64,000 nucleotides of DNA, taken from contig JAFWNC010000013.1 in NCBI GenBank assembly GCA_017510525.1, positions 1 through 64,000 of the forward strand, in the 5' to 3' direction. Shown piece after piece: positions 18,218-28,170 of the stretch. The stretch's first letter is position 1. Every line of letters begins with the position of its first letter. The notes beneath the pieces were generated by a model. It saw only the letters and a program-made list of their open reading frames with translations. It was not told where the DNA came from and did no database searches. The translations under genes were made by a program, and so were the position numbers. The DNA is from Clostridia bacterium. Lineage in GTDB: Bacteria > Bacillota > Clostridia > TANB77 > CAG-508.

Positions 18218-18300
18218 CGTAGCGGAGAACTAAAGTTCTCCATATTCTCCTTGCCCTACTCTATACACCCGTAGGGGCGGGGTTTCATCCCCGCCCATCT
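18218..18300. repeat. Tandem GTAG-type hairpin repeats, copy 6
   Basis: Two units: GTAGCGGAGAACTAAAGTTCTCC with a CCTTGCCCTAC tail, then GTAGGGGCGGGGTTTCATCC with CCCCGCCC pairing back. They end just before the zinc-ribbon gene stop. Confidence 0.85.
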
Positions 18301-18302
18301 GT

Positions 18303-18647
18303 CTATTTGTTTTTAATATCTTCTAATAATTGTATTATTTCGGAAAAAGTCCTTAAAAAAAGCCAACTTGCAAAAAATGAAATAAATATATAAAAACCTA
18401 CTAAAATACTTGAAATACTAATAGATACAATAACAGCAATAATTATTCCAAATACAATACTTAACATTGCTAAAGTATTATATATATCAGCTATCTTATT
18501 TATTATTCTTTTTTTACTATTCTTTTCTTCTTGTGGAAAATCATCATCTAACTTGCAACCTATCGATAACAAATAGCAATTTTTACACATTCCTTCAAAA
18601 TCAACACCTTTAGTTGTTCCACATACTTTACATTTTAACTTATCCAT
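18303..18647 (-). CDS. Zinc-ribbon membrane protein, unknown
   Basis: 114 aa. An N-terminal four-cysteine knuckle (CKVCGTTKG and CKNCYLL) is followed by a charged linker and two membrane helices (about 45-90). The ATG has AGGTGATAAA upstream and lies 11 bases after the DUF4190-like gene, so the two are cotranscribed. Function unknown. Confidence 0.55.
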   Translation of the reverse strand: MDKLKCKVCGTTKGVDFEGMCKNCYLLSIGCKLDDDFPQEEKNSKKRIINKIADIYNTLAMLSIVFGIIIAVIVSISISSILVGFYIFISFFASWLFLRTFSEIIQLLEDIKNK

Positions 18648-18657
18648 TTTATCACCT

Positions 18658-19311
18658 TTATTTAACATTAAATATAACCTTGCTATCATTTAATGTATCA
18701 GTATCATATTCAACTTTAATTTTTTCCGAATTTTCTGGAACTTCATAATATATTATTCCTGTAAATGAATTACCTGAAGAAATCTTCTCTAACGTAGGTA
18801 AATTAAAATCATTTACAAAATAAGTAGTTTCACACTTTTGATTATCCGCATAACATGAAACACTATTTAAAATAATATCTTTTGACGAATTATTTTCGAA
18901 CTTCATTTCAATTCTAATTACTTTATTTCCTGCTGTGGGATGTATATATTTACTATAATCTGTATAATTATCATCTAAAGAAACATAAGTAATTTTCAAA
19001 TCGTCAACAGTTGTATTTTCTCCAATATTTAATTCGACAATTGAACCATTTTCAAATGTATCCTTTAATACTTCTGAAGTTTTTGTATTAATATTATTTG
19101 CAATTATAAAACTAAGAATTGCTAATATTAATCCAGCAATTGCAATACCCTTACTAGCTTTTTTAAACAAACAAATAACAGCAAAAATGAATCCTAATGT
19201 TGCTAATATATATGATAAAAAATTAACTATAGGTATAAAAGAAAAAACTATACCTATTATTCCAAGAACTAATGATGCCGTTCCAAAACCACTCTTTCTT
19301 TTTTCATCCAT
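18658..19311 (-). CDS. DUF4190/DUF4352-like membrane protein
   Basis: 217 aa. The N-terminal 75 residues hold three hydrophobic segments with the Gly-rich start FGTASLVLGIIGIVFSFIP typical of DUF4190. The rest is an extracellular immunoglobulin-like region, seen in KVIRIEMKFENNSSKDI and GIIYYEVPENSEKIKV, resembling DUF4352. Such proteins are common accessory surface proteins of unknown job in Bacillota. The start has GGGAGG upstream. Confidence 0.7.
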   Translation of the reverse strand: MDEKRKSGFGTASLVLGIIGIVFSFIPIVNFLSYILATLGFIFAVICLFKKASKGIAIAGLILAILSFIIANNINTKTSEVLKDTFENGSIVELNIGENTTVDDLKITYVSLDDNYTDYSKYIHPTAGNKVIRIEMKFENNSSKDIILNSVSCYADNQKCETTYFVNDFNLPTLEKISSGNSFTGIIYYEVPENSEKIKVEYDTDTLNDSKVIFNVK

Positions 19312-19638
19312 AACATTTTCCTCCCTTCATTTAATAATTAAATATTATCATTAAAAATGAAAAAAAATGTGATAATTTGACAAAATATCACATTTTTTAT
19401 ATTAATAAAAAGTAAAATAATTATGAACGCCTATGATTTCAAATAAAACCACACTTGAATTTCTTTTAAAAAATTTTCCACTTTAGTCTAATTGTTTTAC
19501 TACATTAGACTTTTAATGGTCATCCCCAAGTCTATATATACCAACCAACACCACTCTTAACTTTTAAAAAATATTTTTCTACTTTGTTCTACTTATTTTT
19601 ATACGCTTAAATATATACAATTTATATTAATCATTACT
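19312..19638. other. Intergenic region, no gene seen
   Basis: 327 bases between the DUF4190-like gene and the kinase-like gene. Besides the terminator at 19360-19399 it holds a perfect small hairpin GTCTAAT/ATTAGAC at about 19485-19511. No credible reading frame. Confidence 0.6.
19360..19399. terminator. Bidirectional terminator
   Basis: AAAAAATGTGATA pairs with TATCACATTTTTT across an 11-base loop, with T-rich runs on either strand. It probably ends the long polysaccharide transcript arriving from the right. Confidence 0.75.
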
Positions 19639-20748
19639 TTAAATTTTATAGTTTTTATCTATCTCTTTCATTAAATCTAATCTTATTTTAATATGCCTTT
19701 GTATCTCATCATCCATATTATTTTTTTCTCTATTTATATATAATTGACAAACTGATAAAAGATACATTATATAAGCTTCATCAATATTAGAAAACAATTT
19801 TTCACTCATTAGTATTGGTTTTAGAAATGATAAATATCTAGTATATATCTCATCATATTCATATCTTTTTGAATAGATACAATCCTGAGTAAAAAAATGA
19901 AATATATCTAAATAAGCAGGATATTCAAAGCTTGCATACTCAAAATCAAATAGAAAAATTTTTCCATTTTCCTCAAAAATATTCCATGGTGTAAAATCGC
20001 CATGATAAACGCAAAAAATATTTATATTTTCAACTCTTTCTTCTATTCTTAATATTAAATCTTTTAAAAAACTCACATACTCTTTTAAAATATCATAATT
20101 TTTTAAAACCTCAATATCATTTTGAAAGCTTTGAAGCATATAATAATATTCAGATTTATCTCCACACATCTCTTTTGATGTTTTATTACACATATTTCTA
20201 ATAAATTGAATTTTATTACTATCTAATTTATTACTTGAAAAAGACTTTAAAGTTTTCTCTGTACTTTGTATAAAAACATAATAATTACCTACAATTCCAC
20301 AATATAAACATCTAGGTACATTATAAATCTTACATTTTTCTAAATACTTTAACACTTTTTCTTCATGCCTAAATAATTCAAAAACATTAATATCCTCACT
20401 TATTTTGCAATAAGCTAATATATTATTATTGTCATAAATCTGAATTGTTGTTTTCTGATGTTTCCCTGGTGTTCCTTTAAAAATAGAATACTTAAAACTT
20501 TGTATCTTCAAATTTTTAGAAATACATTCAAGCAGATTATTATCTAGTTGATAATCTACAATTTGAAAATCAAAAATTTTTAATATTATATTACGCAACA
20601 CAGGAATCTTTAATACAAAAGGTAAAAACGCTTTTAATGTTTTACCTTTACAAGATGATGGTTGATATAAACATAATGCCATTTTCATTTTTTCTAAAGG
20701 TATCAACCATTCTTTTTTTTCATTATTTGTAATTTTCAAGAACTTCAT
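19639..20748 (-). CDS. Phosphotransferase-like (APH/choline-kinase fold) protein
   Basis: 369 aa. The C-terminal half has the kinase-like catalytic loop YHGDFTPWNIF and the metal-binding LFDFEYA about 15 residues later, as in aminoglycoside and choline kinases. The N-terminal third is unlike known domains. As the last gene of the polysaccharide operon it may phosphorylate a sugar or lipid or modify the glycan; the substrate is unknown. Confidence 0.65.
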   Translation of the reverse strand: MKFLKITNNEKKEWLIPLEKMKMALCLYQPSSCKGKTLKAFLPFVLKIPVLRNIILKIFDFQIVDYQLDNNLLECISKNLKIQSFKYSIFKGTPGKHQKTTIQIYDNNNILAYCKISEDINVFELFRHEEKVLKYLEKCKIYNVPRCLYCGIVGNYYVFIQSTEKTLKSFSSNKLDSNKIQFIRNMCNKTSKEMCGDKSEYYYMLQSFQNDIEVLKNYDILKEYVSFLKDLILRIEERVENINIFCVYHGDFTPWNIFEENGKIFLFDFEYASFEYPAYLDIFHFFTQDCIYSKRYEYDEIYTRYLSFLKPILMSEKLFSNIDEAYIMYLLSVCQLYINREKNNMDDEIQRHIKIRLDLMKEIDKNYKI

Positions 20749-20765
20749 CTATATAATCTCTCCTA

Positions 20766-22229
20766 TTATTGTATGTTAAAACATTTATTTTTAATAGTAT
20801 TCCTTATTTTTACTGCAAAACTTTTAACATACTCATTTTTAAGAATATAAAGAATAATAAAATAAGACAATATACTTAATAGTGTTACTACTATACTATT
20901 TAAATAAATATTATTTATATTTAAATAATCAAATATCATTTTAATGATAACTATAGCCATAGAAGCTAAACCATATTGCCAAATATTCTTAAAAATACTC
21001 TTGATTTTCACAATCTTTTTCAAGAAAAATAATGTAATAATAAATTCTATAAGTTCAGCAATTACAGTAGCAACTGCAGCTCCATTTTGGGCAAATTGAG
21101 GTATTAAAACTAAATTTAATACAACATTAGTTAATGCAGCAAATATAGTAGGAATTAGCATTTTATTTTCTTTTCTAATAGCAACAAACAAATGCGTTAT
21201 TATAAATGTATTTAGTGGTGATAATATAACTCGAATTGCTAAAATTCTTGTAGCTAGCACAGACGGCAAGTACTCTTGTCCACTCAAAATAAGAATACAA
21301 TTTTTACTCAACATTATAACACCAATTGCCATTGGAATAGAAAACAACATTATTAAATCAAGTGTATTAGTTGATATTTTTGATATACTATTACTCTCAG
21401 AATTCTCATCGCAATAGGCAATTCTGGGCATAAGAACAATTGTACAAGATACTAAAATCGAACACAACATCGATGTTAATTTGGTAGCAGCAGTATAATA
21501 ACCTACTGATTCGCTACCTTTAATCCAACCTAACATTGTTGAATCCATATGTGTAAAAACTTGAACTGCAATAATCATTATAAATAAAATCAAAACCTGT
21601 TTAAGATGTTTAAAAGGTTTTAATTTCCTATTAATACGTATATCTATATACTTTTTAGAATAAAAGAAATTAAATAAAAATCCCCCTGTTGTTGACAACA
21701 CCTGAATTGATGCATACTTCCACAAATCATTAGCATTTCTAACAAATACTAGCAATAATATAAAAGAAACCACCTGTATTAAACATGTTCTAATAGTTAT
21801 ATATTTAAAATCTTCAACAGCATTATATAACCATTCCATACCTATTACAGTCAAAAAAATAGATATACTATTTATATATAATAAGGTTTTATATGAACTC
21901 AATTGCTCAGTAAACAATATAATAATATTTAATAGAATATAAGATAAAAACATTGCACAAATATTTAAAACTAATAGTTCGCTTGCTAATTTACTTAATT
22001 TTTTTCTATCATCTCTAACTTTTGCACATTCTCTTGTACCATAATTTACAATCCCTAACATTGTCAATATTGTAAAGTAGGCAATCCATGATTTCGAATA
22101 TTCGATTTTTCCCATACCATCTGCCAGCAATATCCTAGAAGCATAAGCAAAAGACAATACAGGAAAAATTAATGTAGATAAAGTTTTAATTGAATTAAAA
22201 GCAATATTTTTTAGTATTTTTCTTTCCAC
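20766..22229 (-). CDS. Polysaccharide flippase (Wzx-like)
   Basis: 487-aa MOP-superfamily exporter with about twelve to fourteen membrane segments and the typical early KILKNIAFNSIKTL and GIVNYGTRECAKVRDD. It should flip undecaprenyl-linked repeat units for the polymerase encoded next to it. The GTG start is favoured because GGGGGA lies five bases before it; the longer frame begins with TTG inside that site. Second flippase of the window. Confidence 0.85.
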   Translation of the reverse strand: MERKILKNIAFNSIKTLSTLIFPVLSFAYASRILLADGMGKIEYSKSWIAYFTILTMLGIVNYGTRECAKVRDDRKKLSKLASELLVLNICAMFLSYILLNIIILFTEQLSSYKTLLYINSISIFLTVIGMEWLYNAVEDFKYITIRTCLIQVVSFILLLVFVRNANDLWKYASIQVLSTTGGFLFNFFYSKKYIDIRINRKLKPFKHLKQVLILFIMIIAVQVFTHMDSTMLGWIKGSESVGYYTAATKLTSMLCSILVSCTIVLMPRIAYCDENSESNSISKISTNTLDLIMLFSIPMAIGVIMLSKNCILILSGQEYLPSVLATRILAIRVILSPLNTFIITHLFVAIRKENKMLIPTIFAALTNVVLNLVLIPQFAQNGAAVATVIAELIEFIITLFFLKKIVKIKSIFKNIWQYGLASMAIVIIKMIFDYLNINNIYLNSIVVTLLSILSYFIILYILKNEYVKSFAVKIRNTIKNKCFNIQ

Positions 22230-22242
22230 TTTTTCCCCCAAA

Positions 22243-23418
22243 TTATTTACTATTTTTTATTACAATAGCTATATCATTCATTGTTATAATAATAAATAAC
22301 ATAGTATCTATTGTATGCCATCCACCAATACCTAAACTAAAAAAAGTTCTAACTAATAAATAAACATGTATTAAAACTGAATATCTAGATTCTTTAATAC
22401 CATTTAATCTAATTCTTTGAATCATAAATTTCAAACTAAATATAAATACAAAAAACAATAATACTGTTCCAACTATACCTAAATCTAGTAAAACCTCAAA
22501 AAAGCCATTATGTACAGATTCCATTTCAATTCCATTTAGTTTAATAAGATTTGAACCGGCACCAAATCCATACCCATATATAAATGATGATTTAGCTAAT
22601 CTGATAACTTCTTGCCACATTAATGTTCTTCCTGATAATGTTGAAAAATCGCTATCACTTTGCCCTCTAATGAAAAATTTTGTAAAATAATCTTGATACT
22701 TATAAAAAACACTTAATGCAATTGCAAATATACATACATTCTTTATTTTTAGATTTAATAGTAACCAATCTAATAAAAAAGCAATTACAGAAATAAGAAT
22801 TGCCGTCCTAGACATAGAAAAAATAACCGTAATCAACATATATGGAATAACAATAATCTTTTCTTTTTTACTTCCATAAACTAAATACCATATCATAACT
22901 AATGTAGCTGTACATCCGCAAGCATTTGAGCTCAACAAGCAATTAGCCCCTAACTGCTTACTAAGTAATCCTTTTGATTGTGTTGAAAATAATTCTGGCT
23001 TTATAAAGTATCCAATCCAAATAATTGAAATAACAATTAAACTGCATCGTACAATCATCTTAACAAAATTATCAACTGAAAAATTATCTTCTTTATGCTT
23101 AATATCCATTTGCAATATTATACTAGCAATAATAAAATCCATAAACAGCTCAATTGCTTTAAAAAATGACATAAACTTATTTACAGAAATTATAGTACTA
23201 AATACTGCAAACACAAGATACAACAGCATAAAAATTGAAAAAGAATTTTTCATTATCTTAAAATTATTCTTTTTTCCTAAATAAAGCCACGTAAATATAC
23301 TCATACCTAAAGCAATAATTCTTATGAAATAATTAATTTTCTCACTTGGAAAAGTAATTGAACTTATAAATAGTAAAATCCAAGATATCTTTGTTAAATT
23401 TATTAATTTTATTTTCAT
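22243..23418 (-). CDS. O-antigen ligase/polymerase-like protein (Wzy)
   Basis: 391 aa with about eleven membrane segments. A large outer loop carries SGRTLMWQEVIRLAKSS, GYGFGAGSN and VHNGFFEVLLDLGIVG, matching the Wzy_C pattern (Arg and His in the extracellular loop). It should join flipped repeat units into polymer outside the membrane. The position beside the flippase supports this. Confidence 0.8.
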   Translation of the reverse strand: MKIKLINLTKISWILLFISSITFPSEKINYFIRIIALGMSIFTWLYLGKKNNFKIMKNSFSIFMLLYLVFAVFSTIISVNKFMSFFKAIELFMDFIIASIILQMDIKHKEDNFSVDNFVKMIVRCSLIVISIIWIGYFIKPELFSTQSKGLLSKQLGANCLLSSNACGCTATLVMIWYLVYGSKKEKIIVIPYMLITVIFSMSRTAILISVIAFLLDWLLLNLKIKNVCIFAIALSVFYKYQDYFTKFFIRGQSDSDFSTLSGRTLMWQEVIRLAKSSFIYGYGFGAGSNLIKLNGIEMESVHNGFFEVLLDLGIVGTVLLFFVFIFSLKFMIQRIRLNGIKESRYSVLIHVYLLVRTFFSLGIGGWHTIDTMLFIIITMNDIAIVIKNSK

Positions 23419-23429
23419 ATTGTACCTCT

Positions 23430-24416
23430 TTAATTTTTTTTCAATAGTGCATTATAGATTTTTCCAATTGTTTTAATTAATCTGAAATGATTTTTATTAA
23501 ACATAGTAATTATAATATAGTAAAAAATATTTGATTTATTATTTAAGCAACTTTCAAATAATACAGTTTTTTTAACATTATTAACTATATCTTTATTATC
23601 TACAAAACATTTATTATCAATTTGCGTAACATACCAAATTAAACCTTTAATAAATTTTTTTCTAAACAATACTATTTCTTTAGAATCTTTCCCAAAAGTA
23701 TCTAATAAAGAACTATATAGTAAATCATTTGCAACACAAGATTGGTATAAATGTTTTATATTTATATTATGAGTTATACTTACTGAATTCTTTCTATAAT
23801 TATATAGATTCAAACTTCTATATATTATTTTTTTTGATTCTTTTAATATTTGAACAGTATTAATAACATCCTCAGCCATATTAATCCCAATGTATTTATC
23901 AGATGGTTTATAGTTAATTCTTTTAACACATTTCATCCATATAGGATTAAATCTATCACTAACTATCATATCTTTCAAAATTTCTCTAACAGTAATTTCC
24001 TTTTGATCCGAAATATTACAGTTTCTTTGAGATATAATATTATTATTTTCGTCTACAACATTAGAATCAAATAATACTATATCAGGAAATTCATTATTAT
24101 TAATAGTATTATATAATTCATTTAACATATTAGGCTCTATATAATCATCAGAATCTAAGAAAATAATATAATCGCCTTTCGCCTCTTTTGCCCCAGCACA
24201 TCGTGCCATATATAAACCTTTATTTTTTTGATGTATAACTGTAAATCTATTATCATTTTTAACTAACTCATCACATAAATTTGCACAAGTTGCCTCAGAA
24301 CCATCATCAACTATTATAGCTTCAAAATCACTATAAGTTTGTTTTTTAACCGATTTTATACAAGAATCCAAATATTTTTCTGTATTATAAACTGGAATTA
24401 AAATAGAAAACTTCAT
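23430..24416 (-). CDS. Family 2 glycosyltransferase
   Basis: 328-aa GT-A enzyme. It has FSILIPVYNTEKYLDSCIKS at the N-terminus, AIIVDDGSEATC, and a DSDDYIEP metal-binding site near residue 93. It acts on the cytoplasmic face to extend the repeat unit. It lies 11 bases before the polymerase gene in the same transcript. Donor and acceptor unknown. Confidence 0.85.
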   Translation of the reverse strand: MKFSILIPVYNTEKYLDSCIKSVKKQTYSDFEAIIVDDGSEATCANLCDELVKNDNRFTVIHQKNKGLYMARCAGAKEAKGDYIIFLDSDDYIEPNMLNELYNTINNNEFPDIVLFDSNVVDENNNIISQRNCNISDQKEITVREILKDMIVSDRFNPIWMKCVKRINYKPSDKYIGINMAEDVINTVQILKESKKIIYRSLNLYNYRKNSVSITHNINIKHLYQSCVANDLLYSSLLDTFGKDSKEIVLFRKKFIKGLIWYVTQIDNKCFVDNKDIVNNVKKTVLFESCLNNKSNIFYYIIITMFNKNHFRLIKTIGKIYNALLKKN

Positions 24417-24460
24417 TTTATATAAAATATCTCCTTTAAATAAAAAAACACTCTAGCACT

Positions 24461-24988
24461 TTATTTTCTTCTATCTCTCACAACTCTTGCTGGACTTCCA
24501 ACAGCTACACTATAATCAGGAATATCATGAGTGACTATACTTCCTGCACCGATAATTACATGATTTCCTATTTTTACTCCTGGTAATATTATTACCCTTG
24601 TTCCAATCCAAACATCATCACCAACAATAACTTTTTTTCTTTCTTTTCCACCCTGATTCATCATAGGAATATTGATATCTTTATATTCATGACTAGTTGA
24701 AAAAATTACCACATCTGGTCCCATTAAAACATATTTTCCCATAATCAAATCATTGTCAACCTTACAATTAATACCTAGTTGAGAATAGTCATCTATTTCA
24801 ATATTTATTCCATCACCAAAATATGCTTTGCTTTTTATTGTTACATTTTTTCCACATTTTTTAAATATTCTTTTACAACAAAAAGATCTGAAAGCATTAC
24901 CAAATTTATAACCAGGAAGTGGTTGATATGGAAAATGTCTTGCAATAGAATAATATAATATAGTATAAAACTTTCTCTTAATATTCAT
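24461..24988 (-). CDS. Left-handed beta-helix acyltransferase
   Basis: 175 aa with hexapeptide repeats from about residue 55. The acetyltransferase block HEYKDINIPMMNQ, DDVWIGTRVIILPGVKIG and SIVTHDIPDYSVAVGSPA is characteristic of the WbbJ/maltose-O-acetyltransferase group. It probably O-acetylates a sugar of the polysaccharide. The ATG follows AAAGGAT; the longer frame overlaps the upstream glycosyltransferase gene. Confidence 0.8.
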   Translation of the reverse strand: MNIKRKFYTILYYSIARHFPYQPLPGYKFGNAFRSFCCKRIFKKCGKNVTIKSKAYFGDGINIEIDDYSQLGINCKVDNDLIMGKYVLMGPDVVIFSTSHEYKDINIPMMNQGGKERKKVIVGDDVWIGTRVIILPGVKIGNHVIIGAGSIVTHDIPDYSVAVGSPARVVRDRRK

Positions 24989-25023
24989 GATTTTATTATC
25001 CTTTCCTTTTCTCAAAAGCATTA

Positions 25024-26253
25024 TCACTTTTCTTCTTCCATTTTATTAATTAATAATTTCACTCTGTTTTCCCATGTAAATTCATTAATAACTTTTTTAT
25101 AAGCATTATTTCCTAATTCTAATGTTAATTCAGGATTATTTAATAACTCTTTACATTTTTCAGCAAATACATCAATTGCTTTTTCATATTTCATAACAGG
25201 TATTATTCTACCTGTAGTATTATCTACAGTCATAGACATACCAGATGTATCAAAACAAACAATTGGCTTTTTAAGTAGCATAGATTCAAATAATATCCAT
25301 GAACCACCTTCTCTAGCACTACTTATAATAACCGCATTACAATTAGACATTATTTTTAATGCTTCATCTCTAGATAGCTTTCCATGGAATACAACATTAT
25401 TATTAATGTGCAAATCATCAACTTTTTTCAGTAATTTTGATCTTTCTGGTCCATCACCTATAACATTAAGTTTTATATTAGGATAATAATCACATAATTT
25501 TGAAAAACTATCAACAGCTAACCCAAACAACTTAAATTGAACCATTCGACCACTGATAACTAAATTAATATCTTTTTTTTCATTATCTAAATTATTCTCC
25601 AATATTACTTTAAACTTCTCTATATCGTCTGTTGAAATACCCGTTTCTAAGATCGTAATACATTTATCTTTATACTTTTTAGGTATACAGTTTAAAGAAT
25701 CTTTTGTTCTAACAATAATAATATGAGAGTTTTTACATATTGACTTGAACCTTAAATTTGTAATAGGAATTATTTTATTTATATTCCTAATAATTTCAAG
25801 AATTTTTTGCTTAAATCCAACCGCTTTTAATAACTCTTTTGGTACTCCCTCACCACCACCTAATGGTCCCCAAATGAACTTGCATGGCAACTTATCCATA
25901 TAGGTTGGTAACCACATATTTCCAAAAGTAAGAGTCATTGAATAATCAGGACTATATTCTTTACATATTTTTTTAGCAATACTATAACATTTTTTTTGCC
26001 ATAACCAATAATATAAATGTATACCCCTTTGTCCTTTTTTCCAAAATCTTAATATTTTAGGAACTTCACAATAAAAAAACTTTAAATTTTTATTATCTTT
26101 ATAATTATTCTCAATCTTCTCTTTATTATTTTCTCTTGTTATTACAATAACTTTGTAATACTTTGATAACTCATTTGCCCAATTCCAACCAATACCAGGT
26201 TCAGAACCACTATTGGGTTCACAAGCATAAGATGATATTAATATTGTTTTCAT
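25024..26253 (-). CDS. Family 4 glycosyltransferase
   Basis: 409-aa GT-B enzyme. The N-terminal half has SSYACEPNSGSEPGIGWNWA and PLGGGEGVP, a pattern of GT4 enzymes in polysaccharide loci. The C-terminal nucleotide-sugar domain has SGRMVQFKL, NVIGDGPERSKL and SSAREGGSWILFESMLLKKP. It should transfer one sugar to the growing repeat unit. Confidence 0.85.
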   Translation of the reverse strand: MKTILISSYACEPNSGSEPGIGWNWANELSKYYKVIVITRENNKEKIENNYKDNKNLKFFYCEVPKILRFWKKGQRGIHLYYWLWQKKCYSIAKKICKEYSPDYSMTLTFGNMWLPTYMDKLPCKFIWGPLGGGEGVPKELLKAVGFKQKILEIIRNINKIIPITNLRFKSICKNSHIIIVRTKDSLNCIPKKYKDKCITILETGISTDDIEKFKVILENNLDNEKKDINLVISGRMVQFKLFGLAVDSFSKLCDYYPNIKLNVIGDGPERSKLLKKVDDLHINNNVVFHGKLSRDEALKIMSNCNAVIISSAREGGSWILFESMLLKKPIVCFDTSGMSMTVDNTTGRIIPVMKYEKAIDVFAEKCKELLNNPELTLELGNNAYKKVINEFTWENRVKLLINKMEEEK

Positions 26254-26269
26254 TCTAATTCTCTTCTCT

Positions 26270-27607
26270 TTATTTCATAATTTTATGAGTATATTCATCC
26301 ATATATCCTAATATTTGCATAGTAACATCATCAGTAATAGTTTGAATATCTCTGTTAACATCAATAATTCTAAAATTATTTTTTATTGCAATCTTTCTAT
26401 ATTCTTCTCTAGCTCTTTCAATTTCACTAATATCCAACTCTTTTTTTCTATTATAAATCACTTCAGCTGGAGCATCTAACACAAAAACAATGTTAGGCTT
26501 TGAAATAAGCCATGAAAAAAAATGTGGTATACGAGAAGGCATATTATATTGAAATCTTTTCATATCAACGTAATAATCATAATAATATCTATCAAAAATA
26601 ATCAAATTTTTAGAAATCTTTTCTGGAATAATCTTAATTAGATTTCCAAAGAAGAAATCGATATTATAAAACATAAATCTAACAAAAGACTTAATAAAAC
26701 CATTTGCTTTTTTTCCATGTGGATCAGGATTAGTTTTTTCTTCAATTGTAGGGTTTATAGGTTTGTAAGCTCCTAAATTTTTAAAAATATGAGGTCTGAA
26801 ATAATAATTTTTTATACCATAAAAACTACCTGATACAGGATTTTGTATTTTTTCTATTATTGTACTTTTTCCAGCACCGTCAGGAGCTAAAAATGCAATA
26901 GAAATTCCACATTTATGAAATACTCTTTTAGGAATAACACAGAAAATTAAAAAATACAAATATTTCAATCTAATAATTAAAGGAGAATTCTTTCTAGAAA
27001 TATTCTTAGCACATTTATTAAACATCTGAAAATTATCATAAAATATGTTTATATCTTCTTTTTCCATGATTAAACAAATTACATCTGTCAATTCTTCTCC
27101 AAAATCAATTATTAGTTTTTTTCGATATTCTTCTGGAGAACGCTCATATAATCCTTTAGCTATTTGAATATGTTCTTCATTCAAGTCCTTTTTTATAGTT
27201 CTTCTAATCCACATATACTTTAATTCTATATAATAATCAGGAACATAAAAACATTTATAAAATCTTCTTGTTTCAATCATCTCTTCAGCAGGCATTATAT
27301 TTAAATAACCTCTACGAGAAATCGCTCTGTAAAAATCTAATTGAAGTTGAAATCTTTCCTTTGGACACGGATAAGATATAATATATGTAAATTCATAATA
27401 ACCTTGACATATTTTTTGAGTTACAATTAGTCCTGTCTTAGAAGCAATTTCATCTACAAGCTTATCAAGAAATTCTTCATCTGCATCCATATACATCATA
27501 TCAATATCAGAAGGAATCTCTTCAGGCATCATTTCATATTTATTTTGAATACAATACTTCAATCCACTTTTATTTATAATATTAAAAATCTTCTCTAATA
27601 ACAACAT
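26270..27607 (-). CDS. Thymidylate-kinase-like protein with extra N-terminal domain
   Basis: 445 aa in two parts. Residues 1 to about 220 contain SDIDMMY, reminiscent of a nucleotidyltransferase-like acidic pair. The C-terminal half starts with a P-loop, FLAPDGAGKST, and includes FDRYYYDYYVD and a lid-like Arg-rich helix, as in thymidylate kinases. Such fusions occur in polysaccharide clusters and may phosphorylate a sugar, lipid or nucleotide. The ATG follows GAGAGGA. Function unproven. Confidence 0.65.
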   Translation of the reverse strand: MLLLEKIFNIINKSGLKYCIQNKYEMMPEEIPSDIDMMYMDADEEFLDKLVDEIASKTGLIVTQKICQGYYEFTYIISYPCPKERFQLQLDFYRAISRRGYLNIMPAEEMIETRRFYKCFYVPDYYIELKYMWIRRTIKKDLNEEHIQIAKGLYERSPEEYRKKLIIDFGEELTDVICLIMEKEDINIFYDNFQMFNKCAKNISRKNSPLIIRLKYLYFLIFCVIPKRVFHKCGISIAFLAPDGAGKSTIIEKIQNPVSGSFYGIKNYYFRPHIFKNLGAYKPINPTIEEKTNPDPHGKKANGFIKSFVRFMFYNIDFFFGNLIKIIPEKISKNLIIFDRYYYDYYVDMKRFQYNMPSRIPHFFSWLISKPNIVFVLDAPAEVIYNRKKELDISEIERAREEYRKIAIKNNFRIIDVNRDIQTITDDVTMQILGYMDEYTHKIMK

Positions 27608-27620
27608 TTCTTTCCTCTCA

Positions 27621-28169
27621 TTACATATTATAATCATTAACATCTATTGGATTCATTATATAATCTTTTGTCGCATTATCTGAATGTTTTATAACACCAG
27701 GATTTCCTAAAACAATACTATTGTCTGGAACTGAAAAATTAACATATGAATTTGGAGCAATTAGAACATTATTTCCTATTTTTATATTACCAACAATTAC
27801 TGCATTTGTTCCAATCCAAACATTATTACCTATAGTAGGCACTCCTTTTCTTTCTCCTCTATTTTCCGCACCAATAAGAACACCATTTAATAATGTAATA
27901 TTACATCCTAATACAGCTTTAGGATTTATCACTATCCCACCAATATGTTCAATTCTTAATCCTCTTCCTATTTTGGTCTGAGCAGCAATATCAATCCCAT
28001 ATTTAACTCTATAGTGTTCATATATTAGTCTAAAAAACAAATATATAATTTTGTTATTATACCATTTTTCACATTTTCTTTTCCAATATATAAATTTATA
28101 TTGAGGTAAATAAAAAACTCTTTTATTTCCTCTTCTATACCTATCAAAATCAATTTCTCTTTTATTCAT
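27621..28169 (-). CDS. Serine-acetyltransferase-like hexapeptide acyltransferase
   Basis: 182 aa. N-terminal helices precede hexapeptide repeats with GIDIAAQTKIGRGLRIEH, GGIVINPKAVLG and TIGNNVWIGTNAVIVGNIKIG. It resembles serine acetyltransferases and colanic-acid acyltransferases; in this setting acylation of a polysaccharide sugar is likely. It is immediately after the glycosyltransferase gene (one base between) and 13 bases before the kinase-like gene. Confidence 0.75.
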   Translation of the reverse strand: MNKREIDFDRYRRGNKRVFYLPQYKFIYWKRKCEKWYNNKIIYLFFRLIYEHYRVKYGIDIAAQTKIGRGLRIEHIGGIVINPKAVLGCNITLLNGVLIGAENRGERKGVPTIGNNVWIGTNAVIVGNIKIGNNVLIAPNSYVNFSVPDNSIVLGNPGVIKHSDNATKDYIMNPIDVNDYNM

Positions 28170-28170
28170 A

